Source: Aphanothece sp. CMT-3BRIN-NPC111 (lineage in GTDB: Bacteria > Cyanobacteriota > Cyanobacteriia > Cyanobacteriales > JAHHGU01). Taken from it: DNA of 64,000 nt. The stretch's first letter is position 1, and each line of letters opens with the position of its first letter. A program made the translations under genes and the position numbers. Positions 16,778 through 24,999 of this stretch are shown in pieces. The DNA lies in the NCBI GenBank assembly GCA_019359765.1, contig JAHHGU010000014.1, forward strand, positions 47,983-111,982, in the 5' to 3' direction. The notes beneath the pieces are model-generated. The model did no database searches, was not told the DNA's origin, and saw nothing but the letters and a program-made list of their open reading frames with translations.

Positions 16778-18208
16778 TTATGGATAAACCTTGACAGTAC
16801 CAGCAGCTGTGCCATTACTTTGCCAAAGTTTATCGTAGCATTCACACGTAAGGTTAAAGGTATTAAAGTAAAGCGTGCCATTAACATTCGTGAGAAAATC
16901 CGGATAAGAACTAGCAGTTCCCAAAGAGATATCCTTGACAAGAACAGTACCTGCGCTAGTACCATTACTCTTCCACAGCTCGTTCCCATTTGTTGAGTTC
17001 TCAGCTGTAAAGTACAAGGTGCCGTTAACGTTGGTTAGCTTATCCGGGAAAGAATGGTTATTTCCTGGATAAATATCCTTGACGAGGACAGTACCTGTGC
17101 TAGTACCATTACTCTTCCATAACTCGTATCCACTGCGTGTTGAGTTGCTGGGAATAAAATAGTCGGCTCTAAAGTATAAGGTGCCGTTGACGTTGGTGAG
17201 CTTAGATGGGTAAGAACCATCACTTCCTGGTGAAATATTCTTGACTAAGACAGTGCCAGTAGGTGTGCCATTACTCTTCCACAGCTCAGTGCCAGTGGTT
17301 GGGCTAAAAGCCTGAAAGTACAAGGTGCCATTAAAGTTAGTTAACTCATCCGGGTTAGAACTACTAGCTCCTGGATTGATATCTTTGACGAGAACAGTAC
17401 CAGTAGGCGTGCCGTTACTTTTCCACAACTCAGTCCCAGCAGTTGAGTTCCCAGCCTGAAAGTACAAGGTACCATTAACGTCAGTGAGTTGATACGGGTA
17501 AGAACCATTACTTGCTGGATAAATATCCTTCAGGAGAACAGTACCCGCAGCCGTGCCGTTACTCTTCCAAAGTTCCCGCCCAGTAGTTGAGCTAATGGCA
17601 CTAAAGTACAAGGTGCCGTTGACGTTGGTTAAGAACCAGGGGGAAGAACTATTAGCTCTTGAATTGATATCCTTTACAAGCACAGTACCAGCAGCCGTGC
17701 CGTCGCTCTTCCACAACTCCTGTCCAGTAGCTGAGGTCTCAGCACTAAAGTACAAAGTGCCGTTAATGTTGGTTAACTCATCCGGGGAAGAATTAGCAGT
17801 TCCTGGATTAATATCCTTTACAAGCACAGTACCAGCAGCCGTCCCGTCACTCTTCCACAGTTCCCTGCCAGTTGTGGTTGGGTTAATAGCAGTAAAGTAC
17901 AAGGTGCCATTAACGTTGGTTAGCTTAGATGGAGTAGAACTGGCCGCTCCTGGATTGATATCCTTGACCAGGACAGTACCAGCCTTAGTGCCATTACTCT
18001 TCCACAGCTCACAGCCAGCGGTTGGTGTACAAGCATTAAGGTACAAGGTGCCGTTGACGTTAGTAATTGGGGTGTCGTCGGCTAAGTCTGGTAAATACCA
18101 ATTCGGTATTTGGGCTTGAGCGGGTGCCTGTAGCAGTGTTCCTAAGGTTAACCCAGAAATTACTATTTTGCTGCAAAACCCTGTAGCAAGTTTAAGTGGG
18201 AAGTGCAT
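16778..18208 (-). CDS. secreted ELWxSDGTxxGT-repeat protein
   Basis: A 476-residue protein starting MHFPLKLATGFCSKIVISGL, with a signal peptide ending near AQAQIPNWY. It is followed by about nine repeats of 45-49 residues built on LTNVNGTLYF ... ELWKSNGTxxGTVLVKDINPG. ELW/hyalin-like repeats form extracellular beta-propeller or fibre modules. I chose Met9 of the longer ORF because AAGGA lies ten bases before it. The repeats are similar at DNA level, and the last one is degenerate (KLWQSNGTAAGTVKVYP). Function unknown; surface or exoprotein is likely. Confidence 0.85.
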   Translation of the reverse strand: MHFPLKLATGFCSKIVISGLTLGTLLQAPAQAQIPNWYLPDLADDTPITNVNGTLYLNACTPTAGCELWKSNGTKAGTVLVKDINPGAASSTPSKLTNVNGTLYFTAINPTTTGRELWKSDGTAAGTVLVKDINPGTANSSPDELTNINGTLYFSAETSATGQELWKSDGTAAGTVLVKDINSRANSSSPWFLTNVNGTLYFSAISSTTGRELWKSNGTAAGTVLLKDIYPASNGSYPYQLTDVNGTLYFQAGNSTAGTELWKSNGTPTGTVLVKDINPGASSSNPDELTNFNGTLYFQAFSPTTGTELWKSNGTPTGTVLVKNISPGSDGSYPSKLTNVNGTLYFRADYFIPSNSTRSGYELWKSNGTSTGTVLVKDIYPGNNHSFPDKLTNVNGTLYFTAENSTNGNELWKSNGTSAGTVLVKDISLGTASSYPDFLTNVNGTLYFNTFNLTCECYDKLWQSNGTAAGTVKVYP

Positions 18209-18404
18209 TAAGTATTTTTCCTTGTTTTGCAATAAATTATGAGTAAATCGTCAGGGAAATCACCGGATGCTTTATAACTACTAATTTTGTGGTTTGTTTT
18301 CCGGATATTCATCAGAAAAATTACTGATTTTTGCGGTGAGATATTGGCACTAGAAATATATGGCAATTTGTGTTATAATTAATTTAATATATTTTGTAAT
18401 AACT

Positions 18405-18479
18405 TATCCAAAAAGTGGTTTTAAGATATTTTTAACCACAGATAAACACAGATGAACACAGATAGCAGTACGTATTCAG
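18405..18479. repeat. 75-bp dispersed repeat, copy 1
   Basis: Matches 24842-24916 with four substitutions over 75 bases. It begins TATCCAAAAAGTGGTTTTAA and contains AACCACAGATAAACACAGAT. Non-coding. The inner part is a short-period array (ACAGATAAACACAGATGAACACAGAT). Confidence 0.85.
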
Positions 18480-18514
18480 CATAAGTAAGTCTACTTAATT
18501 AAACTAAGAACCAA

Positions 18515-18545
18515 CCCAACATTTGTTAATGTTGGGCGTTTTTAT
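18515..18545 (+). terminator. hairpin followed by T-run, plus-strand orientation
   Basis: CCCAACATT (18515-18523), loop TGTT, AATGTTGGG (18528-18536), then CGTTTTTATT. A perfect nine-base stem and T-run are the classical intrinsic terminator form, yet no plus-strand gene precedes it. It may end a small RNA starting near the TATAAT at 18374, or it may be a bare repeat. Confidence 0.5.
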
Positions 18546-18614
18546 TCCTACGGAAACGCTGAACGCAAAGCGAACGCTCTCCCCTTCGTAAAAATAATTA
18601 AATACCTTTACTTA

Positions 18615-19001
18615 TTAACCAGTTATAGACAGGCAATTCCACTTTTCTATATTGCTGTTTTCACTCATTTTTAAGGTGAGGAGGGTAGCAAGAAAGTTAG
18701 CTTTTTCTTGATTATCTTGGTAATAATCACACACATGAATATCAATAGTTAATTTTCTCTTTTCAGGCCAAAAGTGTAATGCCACATGAGATTCTGCTAG
18801 TAATATAACCGCTGAAATACCTTGGGGTGAGAATGAAAAAGCTAGTTCTCCCACAGGTGTCATCTGGGCCGCCAAAGCCGCTTCTTTTAAGGCTATGAGG
18901 AAGTCGGCTTCACTCCAATTAGAGATAGCCTCAGAAGTGGTTAGGATTGCTGATAAATGATGGGATTTAATCACCGAGCGTTCTAATATAAACCTCATCA
19001 T
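18615..19001 (-). CDS. speH: S-adenosylmethionine decarboxylase proenzyme
   Basis: A 128-residue protein of the prokaryotic class 1B AdoMet decarboxylase type. The diagnostic segment LAESHVALHFWPEKRKLTI carries the Glu-Ser-His site at which autocleavage converts Ser to the pyruvoyl cofactor. It produces decarboxylated AdoMet, the aminopropyl donor for spermidine-type synthases. The usual ESH-x-x-x-H-T/F-W-P-E and downstream Cys (IDIHVCDYY) are both present, so it looks functional. It lies 2.2 kb from the DUF4178-aminopropyltransferase unit, on the opposite strand. Confidence 0.85.
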   Translation of the reverse strand: MMRFILERSVIKSHHLSAILTTSEAISNWSEADFLIALKEAALAAQMTPVGELAFSFSPQGISAVILLAESHVALHFWPEKRKLTIDIHVCDYYQDNQEKANFLATLLTLKMSENSNIEKWNCLSITG

Positions 19002-19064
19002 CCCCCCGAAATGGAGGGATGAAGGGCAAAGAATACCTTGCCCTGATAATTGCGGAGCATCTGT

Positions 19065-20939
19065 CTAAGCTGTTGGCTGCCATCCCTCAACAATATTCGG
19101 CCGCTCTACGGGCGTTGAGAAGAGTTGTTTAAAGGCAGCCTGACGTTGAGCTGCTGGTTCTGAAGCCAAATTCCACAAGCTTTCGTAGAAAAAGAATGAT
19201 ACACCAGCAAATCCGCGATCGCGAACAGCTTGGACTTGCTCTTGTATCTGTTGCATCGGAATTGGACGCGGTTTTAGTCCGCTTAAAATGCCAATCGCTA
19301 CGGGGATATGACGCCGCGCGGCTTGAACTTCTGGGCGATCCATTTCTGCAATCAAGCGACTGAGGTCATTTCGATATAGTTGTATGACGAGTTCCTCAAT
19401 TATTCCCTGCCGTTCCCAACTTTGCCAGTCTGCTAAATAAGACTCGTAGGAAAACTCTTGGGGATTAGGAGATAGGGAGACGAGAACGTTCTTTTTGCGC
19501 TCTTTGACAGCCTGGAATAACTGTTTCATGACAGCAGTGATTTTGTCAGCTCGCCAACGTGTCCATTCGGCGTTTTTGAAATCACTGGGGGGAGATTTAC
19601 CCGCGTGTTCCTGCTTATAGAGTCCGACAGTGAAGGGGTCGTAGCCAAACTCCGCTGGAAAGCCGAAGTGGTCATCAAATTGAATGCCATCAATATCGTA
19701 CTTGGTGACAACTTCGACGACTAAATCTTTGATGAACTGCTGCACCTCTGGACGCAAGGGATTAAGCCAGACACGATCGTGGGAACCTTCTTTCCAAATC
19801 GTTGAGCCGTCGCTACGGCTGGTTAACCAATCCGGGTGACGCTTGGCTAAGTCGGAAGCTGGGTTGCATTGGGGTACGCCGGAATCAGCTGTAGCCATGA
19901 AGCCAAACTCAAACCAGGGGATAACTGCCATCCCTTTTTGATGCCCCTGCGTTACCAGCTCTTTGAGCATATCTCGCCTTTCTAATCCAGCTTCTGGATA
20001 GACGCTTCGCCCAATAACCCGTTCTGCTACAGCACTGGGGTAGAGAGTGTAACTGCAATTCCAGACGGCGGGATAGAGGGTGTTGAAGTTCAGCTCGTCA
20101 AGGCGTTGCACCCCAGCAGAGAGGCGATCGCTATTAAACAGTACATCACTATCAATATTGGTGAGCCATACACCCCGGATCTCTTTGGCTTGAGTTGCTG
20201 GCGTCCCTACTTTCGCAATGTACTGGGAAGGTACAACTCCAGAATTTCCTAGGGCTTGACAAATAAAAGCCGCGACTTCGCCACGAGTTGCCTGCTGGTT
20301 GGGATTGAGGGTGCGGACATTAGGGTAATTGACGACTAGCTGTTTTTCTGTTGCAGCTGCGATCGCATTTCGTCCATAGTCAGGAATTGCTGAAGCATCC
20401 GCAAAAGCCGCATTCAAAGTACCAGCGACAGGCTGAGCGGGAGAATATTTTAACCCACTTGCCAAAGATACTAACACCTGCACGCGGGGAATTTTTTCGT
20501 TGGGCTTAAACATCTGACCGGGATAACCAGAGAGAAATCCGGCTCGATAAGCACGCGCGATCGCATCTTTAGCCCAGTAGTTAGACGGAATATCAGCAAA
20601 ATTACTGCCGCTGCGAACTACAGGTGCATTAGGAAAAGCCTTCCCCGCCAAAACTGCAAACTCTGCTCTCGTCACCGAGGAATTGGGCTTAAAAGTCCCA
20701 TCCGGGTAGCCGCTGATAATCTGCCGCTGCACTAATTGTTGTATGCACGGTTGCGCCCAATGCCCTTGAATGTCGTTCAACGCTGTCTGAGAGTAAGATG
20801 CCGTTGGCAACCATATGGTAATTGTCAGGCTAAAGGCAACCAAGAAGATAAACCAAGCCTGACGCCCAGATGTGCGGCTAAAGGAAACTAGTTTGTCTGC
20901 ACAGGTTGTAAAACTGTGGGTGAGAGAGCGTTTTAACAT
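19065..20939 (-). CDS. SLH-domain glycoside hydrolase-like protein (GHL10/DUF187)
   Basis: A 624-residue protein. A transmembrane/signal segment (WFIFLVAFSLTITIWL, about 29-44) is followed by three S-layer homology domains (IQGHWAQPCIQQLVQRQIIS at about 58-77, then SGYPGQMFKPNEKIPRVQ, then RTLNPNQQATRGEVAAFICQ). The C-terminal two-thirds begins KEIRGVWLTNIDSDVLF and continues with GIQFDDHFGFPAEFGYDP, the GHL10 TIM-barrel type. SLH domains anchor proteins to cell-wall polymers and the barrel probably cleaves a glycan. The lone upstream region carries a tandem repeat. Substrate unknown. Confidence 0.9.
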   Translation of the reverse strand: MLKRSLTHSFTTCADKLVSFSRTSGRQAWFIFLVAFSLTITIWLPTASYSQTALNDIQGHWAQPCIQQLVQRQIISGYPDGTFKPNSSVTRAEFAVLAGKAFPNAPVVRSGSNFADIPSNYWAKDAIARAYRAGFLSGYPGQMFKPNEKIPRVQVLVSLASGLKYSPAQPVAGTLNAAFADASAIPDYGRNAIAAATEKQLVVNYPNVRTLNPNQQATRGEVAAFICQALGNSGVVPSQYIAKVGTPATQAKEIRGVWLTNIDSDVLFNSDRLSAGVQRLDELNFNTLYPAVWNCSYTLYPSAVAERVIGRSVYPEAGLERRDMLKELVTQGHQKGMAVIPWFEFGFMATADSGVPQCNPASDLAKRHPDWLTSRSDGSTIWKEGSHDRVWLNPLRPEVQQFIKDLVVEVVTKYDIDGIQFDDHFGFPAEFGYDPFTVGLYKQEHAGKSPPSDFKNAEWTRWRADKITAVMKQLFQAVKERKKNVLVSLSPNPQEFSYESYLADWQSWERQGIIEELVIQLYRNDLSRLIAEMDRPEVQAARRHIPVAIGILSGLKPRPIPMQQIQEQVQAVRDRGFAGVSFFFYESLWNLASEPAAQRQAAFKQLFSTPVERPNIVEGWQPTA

Positions 20940-21018
20940 CTACCGAAATATAGGTGTAACAAAAGTAGCCTAACGCCTAAAGGCGCGGCTACACGTACCA
21001 AGTCCGCCGACGCGGACT

Positions 21019-21176
21019 GAAGACATCTCTGCTTTCTTTAGCCTGCGTAGGCAGGCTTCATTCGTGTAGCCCCAGGCTTTAGCCTGCGGGATTATTTGAA
21101 GACATCTCTGCTTTCCCTAGCCTGCGTAGGCAGGCTTCGTTCGTATAGCCCCAGGCTTTAGCCTGCGGGATTATTT
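21019..21176. repeat. two tandem 79-bp repeats with internal hairpins
   Basis: Units 21019-21097 and 21098-21176 are both 79 bases, starting GAAGACATCTCTGCTTTC and differing at about four or five positions. Each contains the palindrome AGCCTGCGTAGGCAGGCT and a second one around CAGGCTTTAGCCTG. Related single hairpins occur near 51517 and 24984. Non-coding, in the gap between the SLH protein and the kinase-like gene. Confidence 0.85.
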
Positions 21177-21242
21177 GCATAAATCCTATATTCATTTCTT
21201 TGTTGTGCCAAAATTAACGCAAGCGGATTAGGGCCCTTAGCA

Positions 21243-22625
21243 ATGACTTGGACACCGGGGCAAAGGTTGCAGAGCGGCAAGTACACCATTGAAAAAGAAC
21301 TGGGAGAGGGTGGATTTGGTATCACCTATCTTGCCAGAGAGCAAAACGGGCAGCGCGTTGTCATCAAAACTCTGAATGAGACAGTGCAACGCAGACCTGA
21401 TTTTGCCAAATTTCAGCAAGATTTCCTCAACGAAGCGCTACGGTTAGCAAAATGCACTCATCCTCATATTGTGCAAATTGAGGAGTTGATCCAAGAGGGT
21501 GCGCTATGCTGCATGGTGATGGAATACATCGCTGGGGAAGATTTAGCAAATCGAGTGGTGAATCGGGGCGTCTTGCCAGAAGCGGAAGCACTGCGCTACA
21601 TCCACCAGATTGGTGATGCACTGACAGTAGTTCACAATAATAACTTGCTGCATCGAGGTGTGAAGCCAACCAATATCATGTTACGCACTGATGGCTCTGG
21701 AGCCGTCTTAATTGACTTTGGCATTGCCCGTAAATTTACAGCGGATTTGACGCAGACTCAAACAGCATTTTTATCTCATTGCTTTGCCCCGATTGAGCAG
21801 TATGACCAACTAGCCAAACGGGGTGCTTATACTGATGTTTATGCTTTGGCAGCAACGCTGTATTTCATGCTAACTAAGACACTGCCAGTGCCTGCCCCAG
21901 TCAGAGCTGCAAACACGCCGTTGGAGTCACCGAAGCAGCTCAATCCTAGTATCAGTAAGAAGGTAAATCAGGCGATTCTTAAAGGGATGGCGTTTCAGGC
22001 ACAAGAACGCCCTCAGTCAATGCAGGAATGGTTGGAATTGCTGGGGGTGAAAAATGTTTCAGTAAATCCCAGTATTCAAAGACAAACTACCGAAATAAGC
22101 GTTTCCCCGCAGCGGCAAGTTCAACAGCAACCAACTCCAGTGGCTCCCACTGTTCCATCACCACGTAATCAAGCAGGTAATTCCCCACAGCAACAAGCAA
22201 TAATTATTCCTTGGGTTCGGCTAACAATAGTCTTACTAATCTACGGATTTCAAGGCTGGCTCTTGACTTGGGCTTTGGCTTGGGATTCGGCTTTGGCTTG
22301 GGTTTGGGCTTGGGTTTGGGCTTCGGCTTCGGCTTGGGTTTCGGCTTCGGCTTGGGCTTCGGCTTCGGCTTCGGTTTGGGCTTGGGCTTGGGCTTCGGCT
22401 TGGGCTTCGGCTTCGGCTTGGGCTTCGGCTGCGACTTTGTCTTGGGCTTCGGCTTGGGCTTGGACTTCGGCTTCGGCTTCGGCTCAAGCGTTGGCTTGGG
22501 CTTTGGCTTCGGCTACAGAAAAGTTACACAATTCCTTCAGCAAGTTTCACACTTTTCTAATTTTGGCTGGAACTTCTTGGCTAGGGCTGGGGTTAGGGTG
22601 GTTGGTGTATTCAGTATTTTGGTAA
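21243..22625 (+). CDS. serine/threonine kinase-fold protein lacking the HRD aspartate, with hydrophobic repeat tail
   Basis: A 460-residue protein. The N-terminal kinase domain shows [11 protein letters not shown] (21-31), VVIK with Lys42, [21 protein letters not shown] (137-146), IDFGIARKF (157-165) and FAPIEQYD. The usual HRD Asp is Gly139 (codon GGT), while Lys42 and DFG Asp158 remain, so it is a probable pseudokinase or an atypical enzyme. Residues 342-424 are almost only Trp, Ala, Ser, Val and Leu, encoded by a GGCTTG/GGCTTC repeat. They are flanked by credible membrane helices ([37 protein letters not shown]). The frame is supported by both flanks. Confidence 0.8.
   Translation: MTWTPGQRLQSGKYTIEKELGEGGFGITYLAREQNGQRVVIKTLNETVQRRPDFAKFQQDFLNEALRLAKCTHPHIVQIEELIQEGALCCMVMEYIAGEDLANRVVNRGVLPEAEALRYIHQIGDALTVVHNNNLLHRGVKPTNIMLRTDGSGAVLIDFGIARKFTADLTQTQTAFLSHCFAPIEQYDQLAKRGAYTDVYALAATLYFMLTKTLPVPAPVRAANTPLESPKQLNPSISKKVNQAILKGMAFQAQERPQSMQEWLELLGVKNVSVNPSIQRQTTEISVSPQRQVQQQPTPVAPTVPSPRNQAGNSPQQQAIIIPWVRLTIVLLIYGFQGWLLTWALAWDSALAWVWAWVWASASAWVSASAWASASASVWAWAWASAWASASAWASAATLSWASAWAWTSASASAQALAWALASATEKLHNSFSKFHTFLILAGTSWLGLGLGWLVYSVFW
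22263..22505. repeat. hexanucleotide-like repeat GGCTTG/GGCTTC inside the kinase gene
   Basis: About 240 bases of near-perfect six-base periodicity, GGCTTGGGCTTCGGCTTC and variants. In the kinase frame it reads Trp/Ser-Ala dipeptides, in another plus frame Gly-Leu/Gly-Phe, and on the minus strand Ser-Arg/Ser-Pro. The period divides by three, so unit gain or loss would keep the kinase frame. Interruptions at GCGACTTTG and GGACTTCG mark older units. Confidence 0.85.
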
Positions 22626-22867
22626 GCGCCTGTATTGGTTGAGGTTGGCAACGGATAGGATAACGGATGTAACGGATAAGTTATCTGTGAGTTCTACAGA
22701 TAGCCCATCCGCTACATCTGCTACAGGCATCCGCTGCCACTGCTGCCAATAGGATTTCGTCAACCTGTCTTACAAAAGTGCGATCGCGCTTCCTTTAGGC
22801 ATCCGAAGTGAGGAGCGATCGCCTTGGCTGAATGCTGAAAATTAGTCAAGTAGGAGGATTAATAACA

Positions 22868-23164
22868 ATGCAACTAGAAGATTATTTTGACTTTCTGACT
22901 CCAGAGGATATTCGGGTTAAAGGTACGCCCATTGGCATTGAGCATATTCTCTACGAATATATTCATCGTGGTAAGACTCCAGAGGAAGTTAGCCAACAAT
23001 TCCACACAGTAACACTAGAGCATGTTTATGCCACAATTCTGTATTATCTGCAAAATAAGGAAACAATAGGAAAGTATGTCGATGATTGGTTAGAGTACAC
23101 CATTAAAGCTCAAGCAGAGTTTGATCGAAATCCACCACCTTTCGTTGCTAAAGTTCTTCATTAG
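22868..23164 (+). CDS. DUF433 domain protein (antitoxin-like)
   Basis: A 98-residue protein with the DUF433 pattern: DYFDFLTPEDIRVKGTPIGI, then ILYEYIHRGKTPEEVSQQF, then VYATILYYLQNK. DUF433 is a helix-turn-helix-like domain often paired with a PIN-like or DUF5615 toxin. No toxin follows; 200 bases of repeat-rich DNA and a convergent gene come next. I start at 22868 because GGAGG lies ten bases before this ATG; the longer ORF from 22832 lacks such a site. Confidence 0.75.
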   Translation: MQLEDYFDFLTPEDIRVKGTPIGIEHILYEYIHRGKTPEEVSQQFHTVTLEHVYATILYYLQNKETIGKYVDDWLEYTIKAQAEFDRNPPPFVAKVLH

Positions 23165-23374
23165 AGCATTTCAACTTACATGAGGCGATCGCTTCTTTTC
23201 TCTCTTTATCTGCTATAAGTTGCGTACTCTACAGGAAAGCGATCGCACATAGGAGATGCGATCGCGCTAAAGGGCGGTCAAACGGTTAAAGAATTCACCT
23301 CGCCCAAAGAATGGGACGAGGCTTAAACCAAATTTCACGCCGTAAAGATGTTCTCTTTTCAAGAGACTGTAATA

Positions 23375-23950
23375 CTAAAGCGGATTTGTGACTGCGGCAG
23401 GAGTAATTTTATTTACCAGCTGACCTCTTATTGCTCCATTGGGATAGCCGCGAGTACGAACGTTAACATAGAAGTTTGAAGGTTGATTAATGATGCTCTG
23501 CAATAGCTCTGGCTTCACAAATAAACATTTATTTGCAGGACCTCTTGAAGGCTTATTTAAAGGTAATACAACAGGACCATTAACGCCAGCCCGACCTTGC
23601 TGAATGTGAGCCGCTGTGACAGTTCCTAAGCCAGAAAAAGCTACTTTGTAGCAGAGTTTATTCTCTTGCCTAAGAATTGTGACCCACGCATAACCTCTGC
23701 CATCACGATCTCCTCTAGGCACCTCAGCTGCTCCTGTAAGCGTTGTAACAAATGAGTATATATCAGACGTTGATGTAGGGATCGGCTCTAACTGTGGACT
23801 ATTTATTGGGCTAGGTATTGGCATCGGAGTCTCTTGAGCTATTTGACTCTGAGCATTACCGGGTATACCTAATAATAATTGTGAGGTGACAGCAATCGTA
23901 GAGAAAATACTAACTGCTAAAAAGTTTGAGCGCCCAAGCTTTGAAGTCAT
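23375..23950 (-). CDS. CHRD domain-containing secreted protein
   Basis: A 191-residue protein with a signal peptide (NFLAVSIFSTIAVTSQLLLG). A CHRD domain spans about residues 65-180: FVTTLTGAAEVPRGDRDGRG, AWVTILRQENKLCYKVAFSG, AAHIQQGRAGVNGPVVLPL, and NVRTRGYPNGAIRGQL. CHRD domains occur in extracellular proteins across bacteria and in chordin; their ligand in bacteria is unknown. Single gene; a Pro/Ser-rich linker (IPSPINSPQLEPIPTS) precedes the domain. Confidence 0.88.
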   Translation of the reverse strand: MTSKLGRSNFLAVSIFSTIAVTSQLLLGIPGNAQSQIAQETPMPIPSPINSPQLEPIPTSTSDIYSFVTTLTGAAEVPRGDRDGRGYAWVTILRQENKLCYKVAFSGLGTVTAAHIQQGRAGVNGPVVLPLNKPSRGPANKCLFVKPELLQSIINQPSNFYVNVRTRGYPNGAIRGQLVNKITPAAVTNPL

Positions 23951-24137
23951 AGATAACGTAACGATGAATTTTTATTCTTGTAAACCATACCTATAAACTC
24001 TAAATATCTGATCTACCCAAGGATATAAATTTAAAATTTTTATCTAAATTTTAAAGATTAAGTTCATTCGGATCAATGGCATCCAGGGGCTGAGAGCGCT
24101 ATGTATCACAGTTTTGACATAAACAAGGGCAACGCAC

Positions 24138-24821
24138 TCAATCACTCCCCCATCGCTCCGCTGTCCAATGCCTATCCGAAGATTGATAAACTTTAACACC
24201 CTCTAAACCCGCCTTATCTACTAGTTGTTTAATTTCATCTAGGGTAAATGCCGCGTGAAGAGAATTGTGAAATAATAGCTTTTGGTGAGCGTCATACTCA
24301 GCACCAATACTATCAACCAGCGCCGTCATAATTTTCTCACTAGCGGGTCGTATTAAATCCCGGATGAGGATAGCACCGTTGTGTTTAAGTACACGCTTGA
24401 GTTCCCGGAAGAAGGGCAGCGGATCTGGCAAATGGTGGACAAGACTATTGGAGATAACCAGATCAAACTGCCCATCAAGATAAGGTAGTTGCTTAGCATC
24501 GACTAGTTCCAGCGAAATCTGTTGTTGTAATTTTGCCTGCTCAACATTCTTTAAGCCAACTTGTAACATTGATTGTGCCATGTCAATGCCAGTAATTTGC
24601 CAATGAGGGCACTGTTGGCAAATTAAAATGGGGATGCGAGCGTTACCAGTACCAGCGTCCAGAACTTTTGCCGCAGATATTCCTAGCGCGTTCGCGAAGC
24701 GTGCGCTAAGCGCGATCGCTCTTTGGGCAAAGTCGCTATTAACTTCCGTGAAATCCATCGCGTCATACTCAACAGCCTCTTCCCAGCTGTCCATGACTTC
24801 TGGTTCCAGTACTCGCTGCAT
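24138..24821 (-). CDS. class I SAM-dependent methyltransferase
   Basis: A 227-residue Rossmann methyltransferase: VLDAGTGNARIPILI (motif I), ITGIDMAQSMLQVG (acidic ribose-binding residue), LELVDAKQLPYLDGQFDLVI (motifs II-III) and FRELKRVLKHNGAILIRD. Substrate unknown, resembling UbiE/type 11 enzymes. I start at 24821 because TGGAG lies seven bases before it; GTG 24833 and ATG 24827 are alternatives. A GC-rich palindromic repeat (about 24681-24718) reads through in frame as ALSARFANALGIS, just before motif I. A dispersed 75-base repeat lies just upstream of the gene. Confidence 0.85.
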   Translation of the reverse strand: MQRVLEPEVMDSWEEAVEYDAMDFTEVNSDFAQRAIALSARFANALGISAAKVLDAGTGNARIPILICQQCPHWQITGIDMAQSMLQVGLKNVEQAKLQQQISLELVDAKQLPYLDGQFDLVISNSLVHHLPDPLPFFRELKRVLKHNGAILIRDLIRPASEKIMTALVDSIGAEYDAHQKLLFHNSLHAAFTLDEIKQLVDKAGLEGVKVYQSSDRHWTAERWGSD

Positions 24822-24841
24822 TGTCATCTCCACTAAGAATC

Positions 24842-24916
24842 TATCCGAAAAGTGGTTTTAAGATATTTTTAACCACAGATAAACACAGATGAACACAGAT
24901 ACCAGTAGGTATTGAG
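24842..24916. repeat. 75-bp dispersed repeat, copy 2
   Basis: Same unit as 18405-18479, four substitutions in 75 bases. It sits about 20 bases upstream of the methyltransferase start codon, in the place where its leader or promoter should be. Both copies have the same orientation. Confidence 0.85.
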
Positions 24917-24999
24917 TCGCTGAAACGGATGCAAGAAAGATCGGCTCTTAGAGTTTGTTCAAGCCTGCATCCGTAGCTTGGCTAATTTAGCCCCAGGCT

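Larger units (their letters stand above)
18233..18614. other. AT-rich intergenic stretch with repeat and hairpin
   Basis: About 380 bases before the ELW-repeat gene and after speH. It contains TATAAT at 18374-18379, a 75-base dispersed repeat (18405-18479) and a hairpin with a T-run (18515-18545), the latter oriented for plus-strand transcription. No ORF is supportable. Confidence 0.4.

Noticed and set aside
17553..18119. Plus-strand 188-codon ORF opposite the ELW-repeat gene
   Set aside because: Shadow of repeated DNA in the minus-strand gene; periodic because the real gene is periodic.
22236..22487. Minus-strand ORF rich in Ser-Arg/Ser-Pro
   Set aside because: It is the reverse complement of the GGCTTG/GGCTTC repeat within the kinase-like gene; no ribosome site and no sequence beyond the repeat.
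22211..22642. Plus-strand Gly-Leu/Gly-Phe frame overlapping the kinase-like gene
   Set aside because: Frame created by the six-base repeat. The kinase frame is supported on both sides by kinase and membrane-helix sequence.
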